The notes: generated by a model from the letters alone, not told the origin. A stretch of DNA of 64,000 nucleotides from Calamus simplicifolius (GCA_900491605.1 UESW01003881.1:1387060-1451059), one strand, 5' to 3'; positions 1-14,100 are shown, numbered from the stretch's first letter. Numbers and translations are program-made.

Positions 1-231
1 TCTCTAGCTTCTGCTTGCCTTTCGGACAATCACCACATTGGCCAGCCAATTCGGATATTGTGCTTTCCGAATGTAGCAAGCAGCAAGCAGCTTACTGACT
101 TCCTTGTCAATGGCTCTCTGCCGCTTAGGGGTGAAACTTTTCTTCATTTAATGGATAGGCCAATACTTCAGATTAATATTAAGTTTATAAGTAATTACCT
201 TTGAAGGTATGTCGGGCATGTCCGATGCTGA

Positions 232-842
232 CTAGGCAAAGATGTCTAAGTTCGCCCGCAAGAAGGCAAGGAGGTGATTCTTCATCTCTAGAGGAAGGAG
301 CTCACTAATCTGCACAATCCTCGCTGGATCGCCCCCCAGCGGATAGGTTAGCAAGTGCTCGGCTAGCTCTCCTCGTCTTTCAGACTCCCTGGGATCGAGC
401 AGCTCTGGCGTCGATGGAATTATTACCTCCTGAGGGCTGGGAGCCATGTGGTAACATAGTTGTAATGGATTTCACTCCCCGCGCATCTTGCCGACCCCTT
501 CACTGGAAGGGAATCTATGAGAAGGCGCTTGATAGATATCACCACATCTAGATGGTTTAGACTAGGGCGGCCGAGTATGGCGTTGTAGGCCAACAACACT
601 CGAGCCACCAAAAACCTCATTAGGACTGTGCTTTGATATGGCAGCGATCCTACCATAGACAACAGGGTGATTTTACCTTCTACCCTCACAGAGTTTCCTG
701 TGAAACCGACCAGAGGCATCGCCATCGGTTGGAGAGAGCTGGGAGATAAATTCATCCGAACAAAGGCATCATAAGTAAGGATGTCGGCGAAGCTTCCACT
801 ATCAACCAAAATTCTTTTTACAGGATGCTTAGCGATCGTCAT
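232..842 (-). pseudogene. gypsy retropepsin and protease-RT linker fragment
   Basis: The frame ending at 423 reads VKRILVDSGSFADIL, the retropepsin active-site region (D-S-G) of plant gypsy elements, followed by the downstream LGRPSLN motif about 80 residues later, as in the family. A second frame (232-447) continues with LLPLEMKNHLLAFLRANLDIFA, the conserved segment that joins protease to reverse transcriptase. The two frames do not connect, so at least one frameshift lies near 430-450. Function in an intact element would be processing of the Gag-Pol polyprotein. Reverse transcriptase, RNase H and integrase would lie beyond the left edge. Confidence 0.8.
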
Positions 843-1039
843 GGAGGCGATAATACTATCATCATTCAGATTGTTTCCCCCCGCTAGTTTCCTTTAGAAA
901 AAGGGATTACATTCTCTATTCTCTCCTCCCCTCTCGATCTTTTGGAGGATGAAACTATCCCTCAGGAAAGCATGCCTACGTCCTTTCTGTCGGAGTATTA
1001 TCAACATTAGCCTAGATAAGCGAAGGCCCCATCAGAGCT

Positions 1040-2509
1040 AGAATGGCCAAAGGTCCTCTCTTATAGATGAACTTTTCGAGGTAGCCCCTCTGGATGAGCT
1101 CCTCGATGGCACACTTTAGGTTGCGACAACCTTCTATACATGGCCATAATCTCAGTGGAAATGGCAATAATGGCTCCTGTTGCGGGTGGCATCCTTCTTT
1201 AGTGGGGGAGGGCGCCGAAAGTAAGGCTCGCTCTCGATCTCCTAAAGGATGTGAGACCTAGAGCGAGGAGATGTGAGGTTGTCTTCTTTGGAAGCAAAGC
1301 TCTAGCATCAGTTATCTGGCTGGTGCGGGGGCTCAGGCTTCTTAGGGGAAGGTTTGTTTGGCTCCATGCGGACCGGTCTCTTGATAGATTTCCCTTCAGT
1401 TTCCTTTCGCATGAGGTCAACTTTGTCGGTGCGAATATATTTTATGCACGACTTAGGATCTCAGCATAAGAGCTAGAAGGCCTTTTATCTAATGAATAAG
1501 TGAAACAGGAGAGGCAAAGTCCCGCTTCAGGGCAAAAGTGGCCATAGCATCATCGAGGTGTTACACCTCAAGAGCCGTCGTCTTGAAACGGGCCACAAAA
1601 TCTTTCAAAGGTTCTCCTTTCTTCTATCGAACAGAGACCAAGCTGTTTGCTACCCAGATAATCTTCCAATAGGCATCAAAATGTGCTAATAATATTTTTT
1701 TCAACTGTTGGAAGGAGTCAATGCTGCATGAAGGTAGACGAGAATACCATGCATGCGCAGCTAGCCTTCCGAAGGGTGGCGGAAAAAGCAATACATAGAA
1801 GGGCGTCGGTTGCTCCCTGGACTTGCATAGGGCTTTATAACTCTCTAGATGGTCAAGTGGATCCATGGTACCATCATATGGATCTAGATAAGGAAGATGG
1901 AACCTGAAAGAGATAGGCTCATCCATAATATGGCGAGTGTCATAGTCGACCCCCGGCTAGTTGTTGAGCCTCTGGCTGAGCTCTTCCAACTGCGGTGTTG
2001 CTCCTTCAAGTGCCTCTCCACTTCGTAGTTGATATCCTCACCCGTTGATTCAGAAGATGAGTAGAGGAAGAGGTGATGCTCGTGGCAATGTGTCCGCTTG
2101 GGCTCTTTCCCATGTCGCCGTCTGAGGGAGGGACTGCTCAAGTGGCGAATGGGGGACTGCAACCTTTTAGAGGCTTTGCAGTGGTGGTGCTTAGATGGAG
2201 CATGACGGCGATGATGCTCTCCTGGAGGGGATCTTCTGTATGTGGATTGTTGGCTAGCTGGTGCAGCTACTGTAGGCAACGTGAGAGACCCGGGTTGCTG
2301 CTGAGTAGCCACCACCAGGCATTACTCTTACAGCTCACGAACCACCCCAACAAGAGCTTGGACTTGTTGAGTAAGGGTGGCCAATTGTTCTTGTTGAGTG
2401 GCCAAGGCTGGTGGCGAGGAAGGAGCAAGGAGATTGGCCTCCTATTGCTCAATACGATGTGGATGCCCCCAGCATAATTGGATGCCTCCTGAGCATGTGT
2501 CACCACCAT
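1040..2509 (-). pseudogene. gypsy gag remnant with zinc knuckle
   Basis: Several minus-strand frames together resemble a plant gypsy Gag. The frame at 1,624-1,926 carries a Retrotrans_gag-like core (PYDGTMDPLDHLESYK, then AHAWYSRLPSCSIDSF). Frames at 1,884-2,315 and 2,267-2,509 give a low-complexity N-terminal part rich in Q, S and H/R. Near 1,150-1,195 the reverse strand reads HYCHFH, a stop, then DYGH, and the adjacent frame continues GCRNLKCAIEELIQRGYLEKF. This is the YC-x-FH-x-D-x-GH-x-T-x-x-C zinc knuckle and its follow-on region, broken by a stop and a frameshift. The pieces lie in three frames, so the gene is dead. Confidence 0.75.
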
Positions 2510-2569
2510 TATTATCCGAGAGAGGGTGAGCTTGTAACTCAGAGATACAAAGTTATCCTTTCTTTAGTG

Positions 2570-2594
2570 CACTCCCTTCTTTCTGATGCGTCAA
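2570..2594 (-). other. possible primer-binding site of the gypsy element
   Basis: The reverse strand reads TTGACGCATCAGAAAGAAGG here. This resembles the PBS context TGGTGCTAGAGGAAGGG seen right after the 5' LTR of the second gypsy element in this window (46,924). It sits between the LTR-like sequence and the gag pieces, where a PBS is expected. The match is imperfect, so this is suggestive only. Confidence 0.35.
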
Positions 2595-3164
2595 TCTGAT
2601 GGTACCTAATCACCTCGAGCTGACGTCCTTAAGCATTAGTAGATGTGCCATGAGTTTGCTGATAAAGCTTTACCTTCGCACTGAGATCTACAAGAAATCC
2701 TAGGGATCAGATATTCCGACGGGGACCCTCTGATGCTCAAGTCAGTGATCATGATCACAACCATGAGCTTGAGGAAGCTCGAGAGAGAATGTTGAGGATC
2801 CAAAGGCTCTCTAAGTGTTTGAGAGTTCATACCTTGGTCAGGGGTCCCTCTTACCCGTTTTATTGACACTTGGAATCTGTGAGACTTGCTTGAGAAGTTT
2901 GGAGTCTCATGATAGTCCATGACTTTGCAGATGGAATGTCAGAATTAGTGGGATTCATCCCATCTAAACTGGGTGATTGGTACTTTGTGGTAGATGATGA
3001 CTTTTTTGGCTCATCTGATCCGAGGCATTAAAGCTTCATAATGGATGATGACTTTTTAGGCCCCGTGCCAGAGCTTGGGGAGTTTTATTTACAAGACACA
3101 TGGGCCACAGGCGATTGGTGGGCCCGGTTTCGTTAGAAGCGAAGGCTTGTCTGGGAAGCTGAGA

Positions 3165-3340
3165 CCGAGTCCGGGGATGAGGCCGCCTTAGAACCAGGAC
3201 CATCTTAGAATTGAAGCCGCCTAGAAATTAGGGCCGTCTTAGAACCAGGGCCACCTTGGAGCTGGGGCCACCTAGGAATTGAGACCACCTTAGAACTGGG
3301 GCTGCCTTAAAACTGGGGCCACCTAAAAGCTAGGACCGTT
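3165..3340 (-). repeat. short tandem repeat in the gypsy LTR (U3 side)
   Basis: About seven degenerate units of roughly 22-28 bases, each built on a theme like CTTAGAACCAGGGCCACC. They sit at the outer (upstream) end of the minus-strand LTR, so they would be in U3. GC content is well above the flanking DNA. Confidence 0.6.
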
Positions 3341-3350
3341 AGCACCCTTT

Positions 3351-5144
3351 CAACTTCCCCTATCGTATAATTTCGATCATTAACTTACACATGGCTTTAT
3401 CAGCCACATCATACGGTATCCCTCCAAAACAATCCAAAGCACCGTAACTTTCCATTTGTTCAGTCAATTGACACGGATAGGCCTACCAATCTACTTTAAC
3501 TGGTCCAGCGTGGTTTCCCGCAAACAAAATACCTCATATATGGAATTCTTGACGCAATATCACTTTATTTTTCCAACCTTGTTATAAAACTCAATGCAAG
3601 AATTATCTTTTATGGAGGCAACAACCAACATCCATAGACCCAACAAAATCTAGAAGTTGACACATAGGAAACCAAGCACACCAATAACATACCCAACTAG
3701 GCTTCAACGTCCTCATCCAGCAAAGAGAGGAAGACCTCAAAATTAGCTCATATCTATCTACATTAGCAGAATTGGAGAGGAACACATTTAAAGCCAGCAA
3801 GGTAGGACCGAGGCTTGAACCGCTCATCCAAGTTTAGGGGCATTGCATGCATGTTCAGGCAAGCTATTAAGCCCACCCCCGCACCTTTGAACGACACAAA
3901 TATAACACTTCTAGAGGACCAGTGTCCTCCATAATGAGGTGAAATTGGTGGGGGATATTCATACTTCCCAGAATAAGGAGACTGAAATAGGCTTGTTACC
4001 ATTATCTCTTGCAACCGCAACTCATCGTCTAGGTTTAGCTTTGTATTTAGATCTCAAGGCACCCATACCACAAGAAATACACTGGGCAAATAACTCTGTA
4101 GGCTTTCAAGCTTGGCTAATTGAAGAAGCGAGTAACTTTGCCCACACGCCAAAACAAAAAGAGAACCAACCACCAATAACCACCACCTCCTTGGCTGGTC
4201 TACACCACTAATAGGAAGAGTTAGAAGACCCAGCTGTCCTCTAGGATCCCTCCAATGAAGGCATACCAGGACGACCCTTCTACATACCATCTCCCAGCTC
4301 CCTTATTTCTCACCTAATTTTGATTACAGTCAAGGTTTTCCTTCATATTTTCCTGCAATCAACCAAATAAAAAAAGCTCCGAACACCACCATGTTAGATT
4401 TTCCATATGAATTCTTCCTGTAGCCAACACTTGTCAATCCATTTATGATTATTGCACATAAACTCAAGCGAGCACTGCAACAAAATTGCATATGGGGCAA
4501 GGTTTTGGAATCAGGATATGGTGCTGGCTTTAAGAAGACCACGGACTACAAAAAAAATTACAAAATTCAATTGCTTATTGCCTTTTCTCATTTAACCATG
4601 CGCAGTAGAGAATACATCAGTCACCCAGAGGAGTGTTTTAGAGTAGCTCTTATACCAACCGCTCAATCCTATTGTTTCTAACCGTATTCTGAACTACAAA
4701 ATTTTTAACATATGGTAACAACCAATCAATTCTTATCCTATATGTCGGTCATAGAGAACAACTAAAAGGGGATTTTAATCTTCAACGACACACCAAACAA
4801 AATGATACCTCTATCAAGTCTACCGCCTGGGGATTCATTTTCTTGTTGTTCTCCTACGTATTTGTAAAATCTACTGTAAAGAAGCTACCATTGGCTCCCT
4901 CTTACAAACCATTTCAAGCGAAAAAAAAAATCCAAAAACGAAGTAAATTGGATGATAACAGAAGCAGCAAATTAAAACTGGTGGACAACCAAAATATAGC
5001 ATGATTCGAATACCGGTAATACTGAGTGCTATTTTGGTACTTTGTTCCTAACACAGCCTAGAACTGAACGAAGTTTCATAAATTCATACATTGTCTCTTG
5101 TCTACCAAACTTATTCTTACACATCTGACACGTCCTTCATGCCC
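3351..5144. other. gene-poor stretch and probable 3' UTR of the R3H gene
   Basis: No coding region I can support. The open frames here (for example 3,603-3,827, 3,763-4,020 and 3,939-4,211) have no family features I recognise and overlap each other on both strands. The segment just below 5,145 should contain the 3' UTR of the minus-strand R3H gene; I could not place its poly(A) site. Confidence 0.5.
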
Positions 5145-8100
5145 CTAATGGTTTTGCATATGATGAAAGCTCAGAGGTTGCTGATAGAACGGAGCCTGCA
5201 CAACCACAAATATTATTTTCAAATTCTAACAATTGAAGTTAAGAAAAAGTTGAATTCAGAGCCATGCATAAGGTTTACAGGTTCATGTGCTGTAACAAAA
5301 AATTGAGAGTTCATTTATCATAAGATTATTCCAATGGGTCCAAAACAGTTACCAAACAATTTGGGATTAAAGCTTTGTTCCTGCTGCTGTTGTTGCAGGT
5401 GTCATTGATAGGAAGTTAAGCCATCCATGGGGCACCACCACATTAGTTTTAGGGACCAATTTGGTAATGGTGTGGATTTCATGTCTTTTTCCTTGCATAA
5501 TAAACCTAAGCCAACTGGCAACTCCAGCCAGCCCCTGCTTCATTTTGTATATTCTTGTGATATCAAACCAGTAAGCGTGATATAACAGAAAATACATATA
5601 GTTACAATATAACATATTAGACTTCACAGATGAAACACCGCACCACGTACTTGGCTATTTTCAGCCTGTATTATTTTCCAAAAAATTGCTCGATTGTCCT
5701 AGAAGTTAGTAAGAAATTGGGCCTTAAGTGGGTTGAATACTAACTAGACTGAGCTGAGAGGATGCAGAAAAGATGTTTTCCCAGACTTTAAAAAACCAAG
5801 AGATGAAAGCCCAAACAAGGGAAAACTATAGTCCATAAAATGCTCAGCTCAGCTTCTAGATGACACCAACAATGGCAGCAGAAGATCAGATAATCATATG
5901 AATGTGTACCTGGAAAATGCCATGTCTGAAATGTCCATAAGACTGTGCATACATCATGGTAGTGGAAGGCCATTGCATATAGACAGCATCCCTGGGAGTT
6001 TGTTGGCATCCAACAGCACAATAGGGGTTTAAATTTGAATCTGGTGGCCCATAGTTCATATGAGTTTGATTCCTTGGAAATTGACCCAGCTGAGCAAAAC
6101 CTGCCTCCTGTTGCAAAAATGGAACCTGAAGAACATTGCAAGCTGCCAAGCTGAAGGTCTGGCTAGGTGTCACGCCCTTGATATACCTGCAACATTTAGA
6201 CAGCATTAACAGCATTGTTTGATTGACAGGTGATGATACTGATCATGGTGCAGTGCCTTGGACAACTAATGCAATACCTTTCATAGCTTCGATCATAATC
6301 TGGATCACTGCGATCCTTTGCCCTGTCCCTGAAAATGGCAACTCTGGGAGCACCATCTTGTGCTCAGTGTTTCATGCTCATCAACAAAAGTCTTATGGCA
6401 TTCCTGCTCATCCGTGCTTGAATCATAGTTTCTTCCATCATTTGCAGCTGGAGAAGCTAGACCTTCCACTTCTGGACTGCTAGAACCACTGAAGATGCGG
6501 GCCCTTGCTTTATCATATTCCTCCTTCCTCTCTTCCACTGTTCTCACATGGTTTCTCTTGGTTTCTAGTTCAGTTGCATCACTTTGGGAAACTTGGTTAG
6601 GCTTTTGACGAGTAACAATTTTAAAATGTTCAGTTCTCTCACTTTGAGTCTGTTTAGTTGGAATATCTGATAAACAGATAGCTGGAAATCTACTTTCAGA
6701 GGTTTTTCTTGCAATTATTCTGCCACCCAGTCCATCAAAAGCGCTATCTGCTACCATAGTCTGCAGACCATAGTGTTGTGCAACACGATGAGCAGCACAC
6801 CGTAGGTATGAAGTTGGGAAGTGCTGGAATTCAAATTGATGCAGATCAGAGTTCTGCATGAACCTCTGAATGTCCAATTCCATCCGCAGAACTATTACAG
6901 AAAACAGAAGATGCAATTACATCAGAACTAAAGTATCTGGTTACCTTTCCAACAATTTCTTCATCAAGGGAAATCATAAAATGGCAGTTTTCCATAAGAT
7001 CCAAACTGTCAGGAACAAAAGCATCAGCTCTCGTAGGATAATAAATGTACAATTTTGTGAGAAACAATTTTGAATAATACCAGATTTTTAGCTTCCATGG
7101 TAGCAAAGAGAACTACAATTGACAGCATGCAAGCTTAAACACAAGAGCTCAGATCACTGGGGGAACAAGAAACAGATGCAAATTTCTTCTGTCATGTGAG
7201 TATTACTCGTGAAAACAAGGGAATAAATGGCCTAGGCAAGCCAGCTCAAGCTTGGGTTGAAAGTTTACATGAGCAGATTGTGATTAATTCAGGTTTGCAA
7301 GACTCATCTCAAGCTTGCCCTTTAAATAACAAGCCAACTTGAAGTAGAGACTATCTTATTAACCCCAGTCCTTTAAATAACAAGCCAGCTTGAAATATGG
7401 ATCACTGCAACATTGTTTTTTAGGGTTTAATCCCCAGTCCTACGCATTGCTTACCTATCTTATTCCAATCTCTCAATTGAATCTATGCTGTGTAACATAT
7501 TCCAACAAAAAGACCAAGGCTGAGGCTGCAGTAAAAATAGAAAACAATGGGCAAGGAAACCTTTGAATAGGCTACCAAAGCAGGTGGTAGCAAGAGGATG
7601 ATTCGCATGTCAGCCAAACTGAGCCTCCACAGAGGAAGCCACTGCTTTTATTCAACATTTTTGAGTGGGATGCCAGACTTCAACATTAGGAAGATGGAGA
7701 AAAATGTTCTTTCCAAGGAGGTTGAGCTAGAGTCTAGAAGATATGAAGGTAACAGCGCTCAAGGTGCTACCACCTTGAGTACTTGAGAAAGGAGAGAAAG
7801 GCAGGGTATGGCCTCCTCATATCAGTCTCAACAATTAGATCATAATTAAACAGCAACTACAGCTCTTAGAAAGTAAATATTGCAGCCACTATGTTACAAG
7901 ACAGCTGATGATTATGCAAATAGTTAGGAACATAAAATAACATATTATATTTACTTAGAGCAACAGTAAGTTGAACTAGATCAAATAGGGCCAAACTTGT
8001 GTTCAGCTTCTTTTTTTTTTTTTTTTTGAGCTCAAAATCCTAGCTCATGTTCAGCTTGTTTACTAGTCAATTGAGTCAAAATAAAGTTAGGTTTCAAGCA

Positions 8101-11100
8101 GAACAAACAGCTCACAAATAGCTCATTCATTTCACAAACCAACTTAGTAATCTTTAATATTAGTCCATCCATATAACAGCAACAATAATATGTGATTTAA
8201 GAAATAGCAATTGCAACGTCAACCACACCTTAATGTGTAAATAATACCTAATTATATTTCATGCCATGTTTTCTTCTAAATCTGAATAAACTTATTAATA
8301 GCAGCACCAGTGCAACAGCTAACTTCAACATTTAAAAAAAAAAAAAGTTTTAAAGAAAAATACATCAGCCAGTTATGTTCCCGACAAAATGGGGTCCTGT
8401 GAATGGTGAACTGGGTAGAGACCTAACCTTAGGCAATTATTTACACAAAGTGGCTGCCCCAGGACTCAAACTTGTGCTATTGCACTTGTCAGCCCAAGCC
8501 CTTACCATTGCACCAAGCAATGGCTCCTTCACTTCTCCTACATGAAAAGAAAAATTATCAAAGTAAAGAAGGAAACCAAGATGAACAGGAATTCACTAAA
8601 TGTTTAGAAACTTTGGGTATTAGTGTGTCCAAACAACCAACTTTGTTGGTCCACCTGGCAGTACTCCATCTCTTCACACCAAAAATTAGCACCAAAGAAT
8701 TCAACTTGCTGAAAAGTTGCATCTGTAGAAAACTAATATAACATGCCTCAAAGTCATGTTTGAAGTCAACTCAGTCTTTGTTTGAATCATTGTTTGGTAA
8801 GAAGAATTAAATTCCATCTTGCCTGGCTACTCCACATATCCTGGCACAAACAATGCCTCTCAAAAGTCATCTTGTCGATCCTTGCACATCATGCTTTTAA
8901 AATCATCAGAGTTTAGCTATATCAAAACCTTAGAAAAGGGGAAGTTGCTGTTGAGCTAGTTTATTAGAAGACCTCAAATAGTACTTTTTCTATTGTAATC
9001 AGATCAATAATTAAGCCTGAATCAAGCCCAAATTGCATAATCTGATCTGCTAGCACATACATGTTAATCAGCCACTACTTGGAGACATTTTGGTTCATTT
9101 ATTCTAATTAAACAGCCTTTCCTGCTTATTAATAAAAACTGAGTTACACAGGTCCCTGATTGACTTTGTGACGCATCCTCCTCTACCTGTTCTTCTGTAC
9201 TTCCTCTTCCTCTCTTCTTTTCTCTCTTCCTTTTCCTTGATCGTTCTGCTGCCATTCACTCCCACTCTTGCTATCTTTCACTCCCTTCATTACAGTTGAA
9301 ACCCAGCTTATATTGTTACAGTTGCTTCCTTTTTCTACCGCATTCCACCTGAATCCAAAACACTCTTGACAAAGCAATGGCTCCATTTCAGTCTTCAAAT
9401 ATAGTTGCACTAAAACCACAAAAACTTTCTATACTCAACTCAACTCATCTAAGCCTTTTCCCAACTACATGGGGTCGGCTACATGAATCTAAAACATGAA
9501 TTAGTTTATTAACGCCGCCCTGGTAAAGGAGGAGGTTGCGTTAGGTAGCTGACAGCCAGCATAAAACTCCGTTAGATCCCTAAAACATGATGAGATAAGG
9601 TCGGCTATATGAATCTGCTACTCTGCTCTATTCAGAACTAAATTGACACTCAAATTACAAATAGTTATATCTTTTTTAATTATTTCTGTTCATGTTAGTT
9701 TACGTCTACCTCTATCTTTATCATTACCATGAATTGTTAAAATATCACTATTTCTGACTGAAACATCTAAAGGTCTTTATTGTATATGTTCAAATCACCA
9801 TATCGATTTTCTCTCATTTTATATTCAATTGGGACCACTCCTATCATTTTTCGTATATGTTTATTTCTAATTCTATCTTTTAAAGTTTTACCATATATCC
9901 ATCTTAACATGCATATTTTTGTTATATTTAATTTATTCATATATTATTTCAGTATTATCCAACACTCTGTTCCATAGAGTATAGCTGGTCTAATAGCAGT
10001 TTTATAAAATTTTTCTTTTAATTTTAATAGAATGCGTCAATCATACAATACTCCCGAAGCACTCCACTTAATCCATCCTGCTTTAACTCTATAATTCACA
10101 TCTTCACCTATTCCACCTTCTTGCTGGATATCCTGCTACTTAAATGATAACTCCATCACTTCTTTAAGCACATTGATAAGAATTTTTACAATTCTAATCC
10201 AACAACTATAAAAGCACTCGGATCAACCCAAATAGTTTTAAAAGTCTCTAGGGTCAAATTTCAACAAAGAACAATGGGTGCTCAATCCTTCTCAAACAAG
10301 CACCAACTAACAACAATGAAACATTTAGGTTAAATTTAATATAAGAAAAATATAGCTTTCTCATTAATGTAGTTTGGGTAATCTCAAGCTAAAATTAAAT
10401 TGTATTCAAGAGTTATGCATTATATATAATAGATGATGATACTAATTATTTATAATAGATCATTACACTAACCTTTTGAGTAAAATATCAAATATCACTC
10501 CATCAAGTATTAAGTAACAAGGCAGGTGCATGCCTATAAATTTAATTACATATATCGCTCTTTGAAATAAAAAAATCTGCCATACATACGCACGCAATTC
10601 TGGTTCTACATGTTACAATGCTGTTAAAAACCTCTAGTGCACATCAAGATTACAATAAAGCTTAGTGAAAATCACACATGATGGATCATTAGAGCCTTAC
10701 ACCAATGTATTTGAATTACATACAAATTTAGAAACTATTAGAAATATTTACTTGTTCATAAAAATAGTAGAACAAGAAATATTAGAAATATTACATACAA
10801 ATTTTGGTTGGTTTTGGCCAAAACTGACCAAAGTCAAAATTTTGGTCAATGTTGGATTGGTCTTGGCCAAAACTGATCCTTTTTGCTTGAAATGTATTGG
10901 TTTCAGCTAAAACCTCAATTGCAAGGAGTAAGAGAAACCCCATCTTGTCTTAACTAGTAGATACATTCACCCACTCATCTCCTCTTTTGAAAAAGGCACT
11001 CTAGTCTCTCATTTTTTTATTTCTTAAATATTTCATTATTAGTATTTGTTGCTTTTAGTGAGTAAGAAGGATAAGGGACACCATAAGACCTAGTTAGGCT

Positions 11101-14100
11101 TCAAGCGGAGGCAAAGACATAGGTTTGAGTTTGGGCCAAACCAATTTGGGTCCATGGAAGGCAGAATTCAACCAAACCAATCAGTTTAGCTGAAATTGAA
11201 CCAATAAAAAACCAGTTCAAATTTCAGTTTCGGTTTGGTTTTGCTTTGAAACCATACTGAACTGCCTAGTTCAGTTTTATTCGAGGTGGAAGTGGGTGTG
11301 CTAGGTGGCGTGTAAACTCATGTGAGTCACATCTTCTCTTCTTTTCAATTTACTTAAGATTTCCCATGGACATAAAGAAAATACCGCCATTTGAATTCAA
11401 CAAAAATATCAAAGAAATCAAATTTCTTAACAAGTCAACCATCCGTCTAAAAAACAAATTTTAAGAATTTTAAGAAATTCTAATGTAGCAAATATTCAAG
11501 TTAGGGTTTCACTTCAAATAAAAATCCCAAAAAATCAATTTAGCTTGGAAATAATGAGAAAAAAATCAAAAAAGTTATCATAAAATATAATTTATAAGGC
11601 TTTGGTCAATACTTGATCAAACTTACAAAATTTTTAAATTTAGATAAAAATACAGTAATAGCCAACTTCACACCAACGTATGCCAACTTGATCTGTAACT
11701 CATCAAAACAATAAAATTGAACTTATTACAAACTCCTACTGTTAAAATATATTTCTTAAGGTCCAAACTATGATGTGTCACTAGATTAGAAGTCGAGGCA
11801 TTTTTTCTTAATACAAAGACCTTTGGTAACTCCGCCAAGGCCGGTCCCAAGCCCATGTAAAGGAGGAAGGTTGCATTAGGTAGCTGACAGCCAACATAAA
11901 ACTCCATCAAATCCCTTAAAATATGAATCTACTAAATCAAACTATGCGAAGGGCTAGAACGTCCCCGTTAAGATTTGAATGTCGACTTAGTCCTCCATAG
12001 AGCAGAGTGGAGGAAGCAAATTCATGTAGCCGACCCCATGTAGTTGGAAAAAGGCTTAGATGAGTTGAGTTGAGTCGAGTATAGAGACCTTTGGTTTAAT
12101 GATACATCACATTTTGGACCTTAAAAAATACGCTTATAACCTTATAATTTTATAACAAGTTTAATTTTATTATTTTAACGAGCTATGAATCAAGTCAACA
12201 TAGATCAGTGTGAAGTTCGCTATTGCTATAATTTTGTCTAAGGACCTATTTGAAATAGTTGTTGGCCAATAACTATCTCACATATCTATTGGGAAATAGC
12301 CGCTTAAAGGCATCGCAACAACCAATCCAAATAGGGCCTAAGTAGACTCTGTAAATTGACTAAGTATTGATAAAAACCTTACAAACTATATTTGAAGATA
12401 TTTTTCTTAGTATTTTGTTTTTTCATCATTTTCAAGTTAAATTAATTTTCTAAGATTTTTATATGGAGCAGAAGTAATTTGTTCTTAAGAGTTAACATTT
12501 TATTTGTTCTTAAGAGTTAACATTTTATTGCTAAGGAATTTGATTTTTCTGATATTTTTGTTGAATGCAAATAAGAGTATTTCCCTTATTTCCATAAGAA
12601 ATCTTAAGTGGAAATAAGACAATTTACTTAAAAGATTTTACATAAAAATAAGAAAGAGGAGATAAGATGAAAGCTCATAGGAGGCTTTCAGCCCCATATA
12701 CCACATAAGTGAAAGAGAGAAAAAATGAAAAACTAGAAAAGAAACTATAAAAAATGACGAACTGCCCCGAACCACCAGTACACTTTGGTTTGGTTCAGCA
12801 ACAGTTCATGGATCTGGACACCTTGGTTGAGTCTAACCTTCCCAAAACTAAGTAGAATAATTTGGATGGCCTTGGAAAGGGATGGACCAACCTGATCCCA
12901 GTCTGTTTCTGGCACTAAACGTACAATATCTTGTCCTCAGTTAAAATAATCATTATGAAAAATGCTGAACAAAAGCACAAATGTTTGGACTAATCTAGTG
13001 ATCAGCAACTTAAACAAAAAGTCACCAATGAACTAGAAAGAGAAATATGAATCTGCTTATGATACTTAGGCATACTATGCTATTATATAATATGCTATAG
13101 AGAAGTAATAGACATAACGTTTGACTAGCCTTATCCCAACTATATGGGACCAGAAATATGAATTCAAACCAGCATTCCATTTCAACATGGCCCACCAATG
13201 TCTAACAGTCGGTCAACACAAAGCTTTTTCACTCTAACAATAATTTCTGTTCAATCTTTACCAGGTCTTTCCCTCATTTCATGTAACTTATTAAAAGGAA
13301 TTGAAGCCCTTTCTTTTCCAGACCATCCTTTGTTTTATGCTCTGTGCTATCTTAGTTAACTTTCTTCTAAAGTACTCAGATCGTTAATATCCTTAGATTT
13401 ACCATAAATGCACCTGAACACTATTACCTTTAGTTTCTTCACTGTAGTATACATTTAACCGTTAAATCAGGTAAATAGAACTCATGAGATTTGAACCCTA
13501 GAATGACAAATCCATGCCAAAAAAAGTTGCTTCAGTAATTTTTTAGAATTCAATATGATATCATTTTTAATTTTTCTGAAAACATGCAGGCAAGCTTTAA
13601 ATTCAGAATATGCTTTGATGAAAGTTGACAAATGATCAAATTCATTAAAAATAGTATTCCCTTGTAAGTCAAATTTAGGCAAAACCAAAAAAACCACTCT
13701 TGGTAATGGAGTTCATACCATAGGCTCATTCCACATGCTTGGTTATGGAGTTTGGCAAAAAATTTCAAACCATTGAACTCTGTTCATATGCAGTTTCATG
13801 AGAAAAAAGCCTCAAATGTTAACATGGAAAACTTATTCTCATGTAATGGTACTTAACGCATAACAACTACTTCATTTTATTAAAAGCTCAAAACTCATAT
13901 TACAATACATTTTCTTTTTCATCACTAAAACACCACTTACGTGTTGGCTTGACCATCTCTCCTTTTCCTACCTAGCTTGATCAACCAAGGACAACATATT
14001 GACTAAGTAACTCAGAAAACATCATTAATCAAAATATTTTTCTTATAATCTATCAATCTATCATTATATACTTGGTTATGCTCGAGAGGATCTCCACTTA

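Larger units (their letters stand above)
1..3350 (-). mobile_element. Decayed Ty3/gypsy (Tat/RIRE2-like) retrotransposon
   Basis: On the minus strand the order is LTR-like sequence (about 2,605-3,350), a primer-binding-like site (about 2,570-2,594), gag pieces (2,509 down to 1,040), retropepsin (842-423) and the protease-RT linker, after which the element runs out of the window at position 1. The reading frames are broken by stops and frameshifts, so it is a relic. The gag and zinc-knuckle style matches the plus-strand element at 46,033-49,330, pointing to one gypsy lineage. The Tat-like assignment is inferred from gag type and the PBS-like site; no reverse transcriptase is inside the window. 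The upper boundary is approximate. Confidence 0.75.

Noticed and set aside
5367..5627. Candidate last exon of the R3H gene at about 5,390 (CAACAACAGCAGCAG acceptor region)
   Set aside because: A better exon exists at 5,195-5,145: GTGCAG acceptor, correct phase and the family C-terminus APFYQQPLSF.
8440..8527. tRNA gene
   Set aside because: A- and B-box-like sequences are present but there is no cloverleaf; body and T-rich end fit a SINE.
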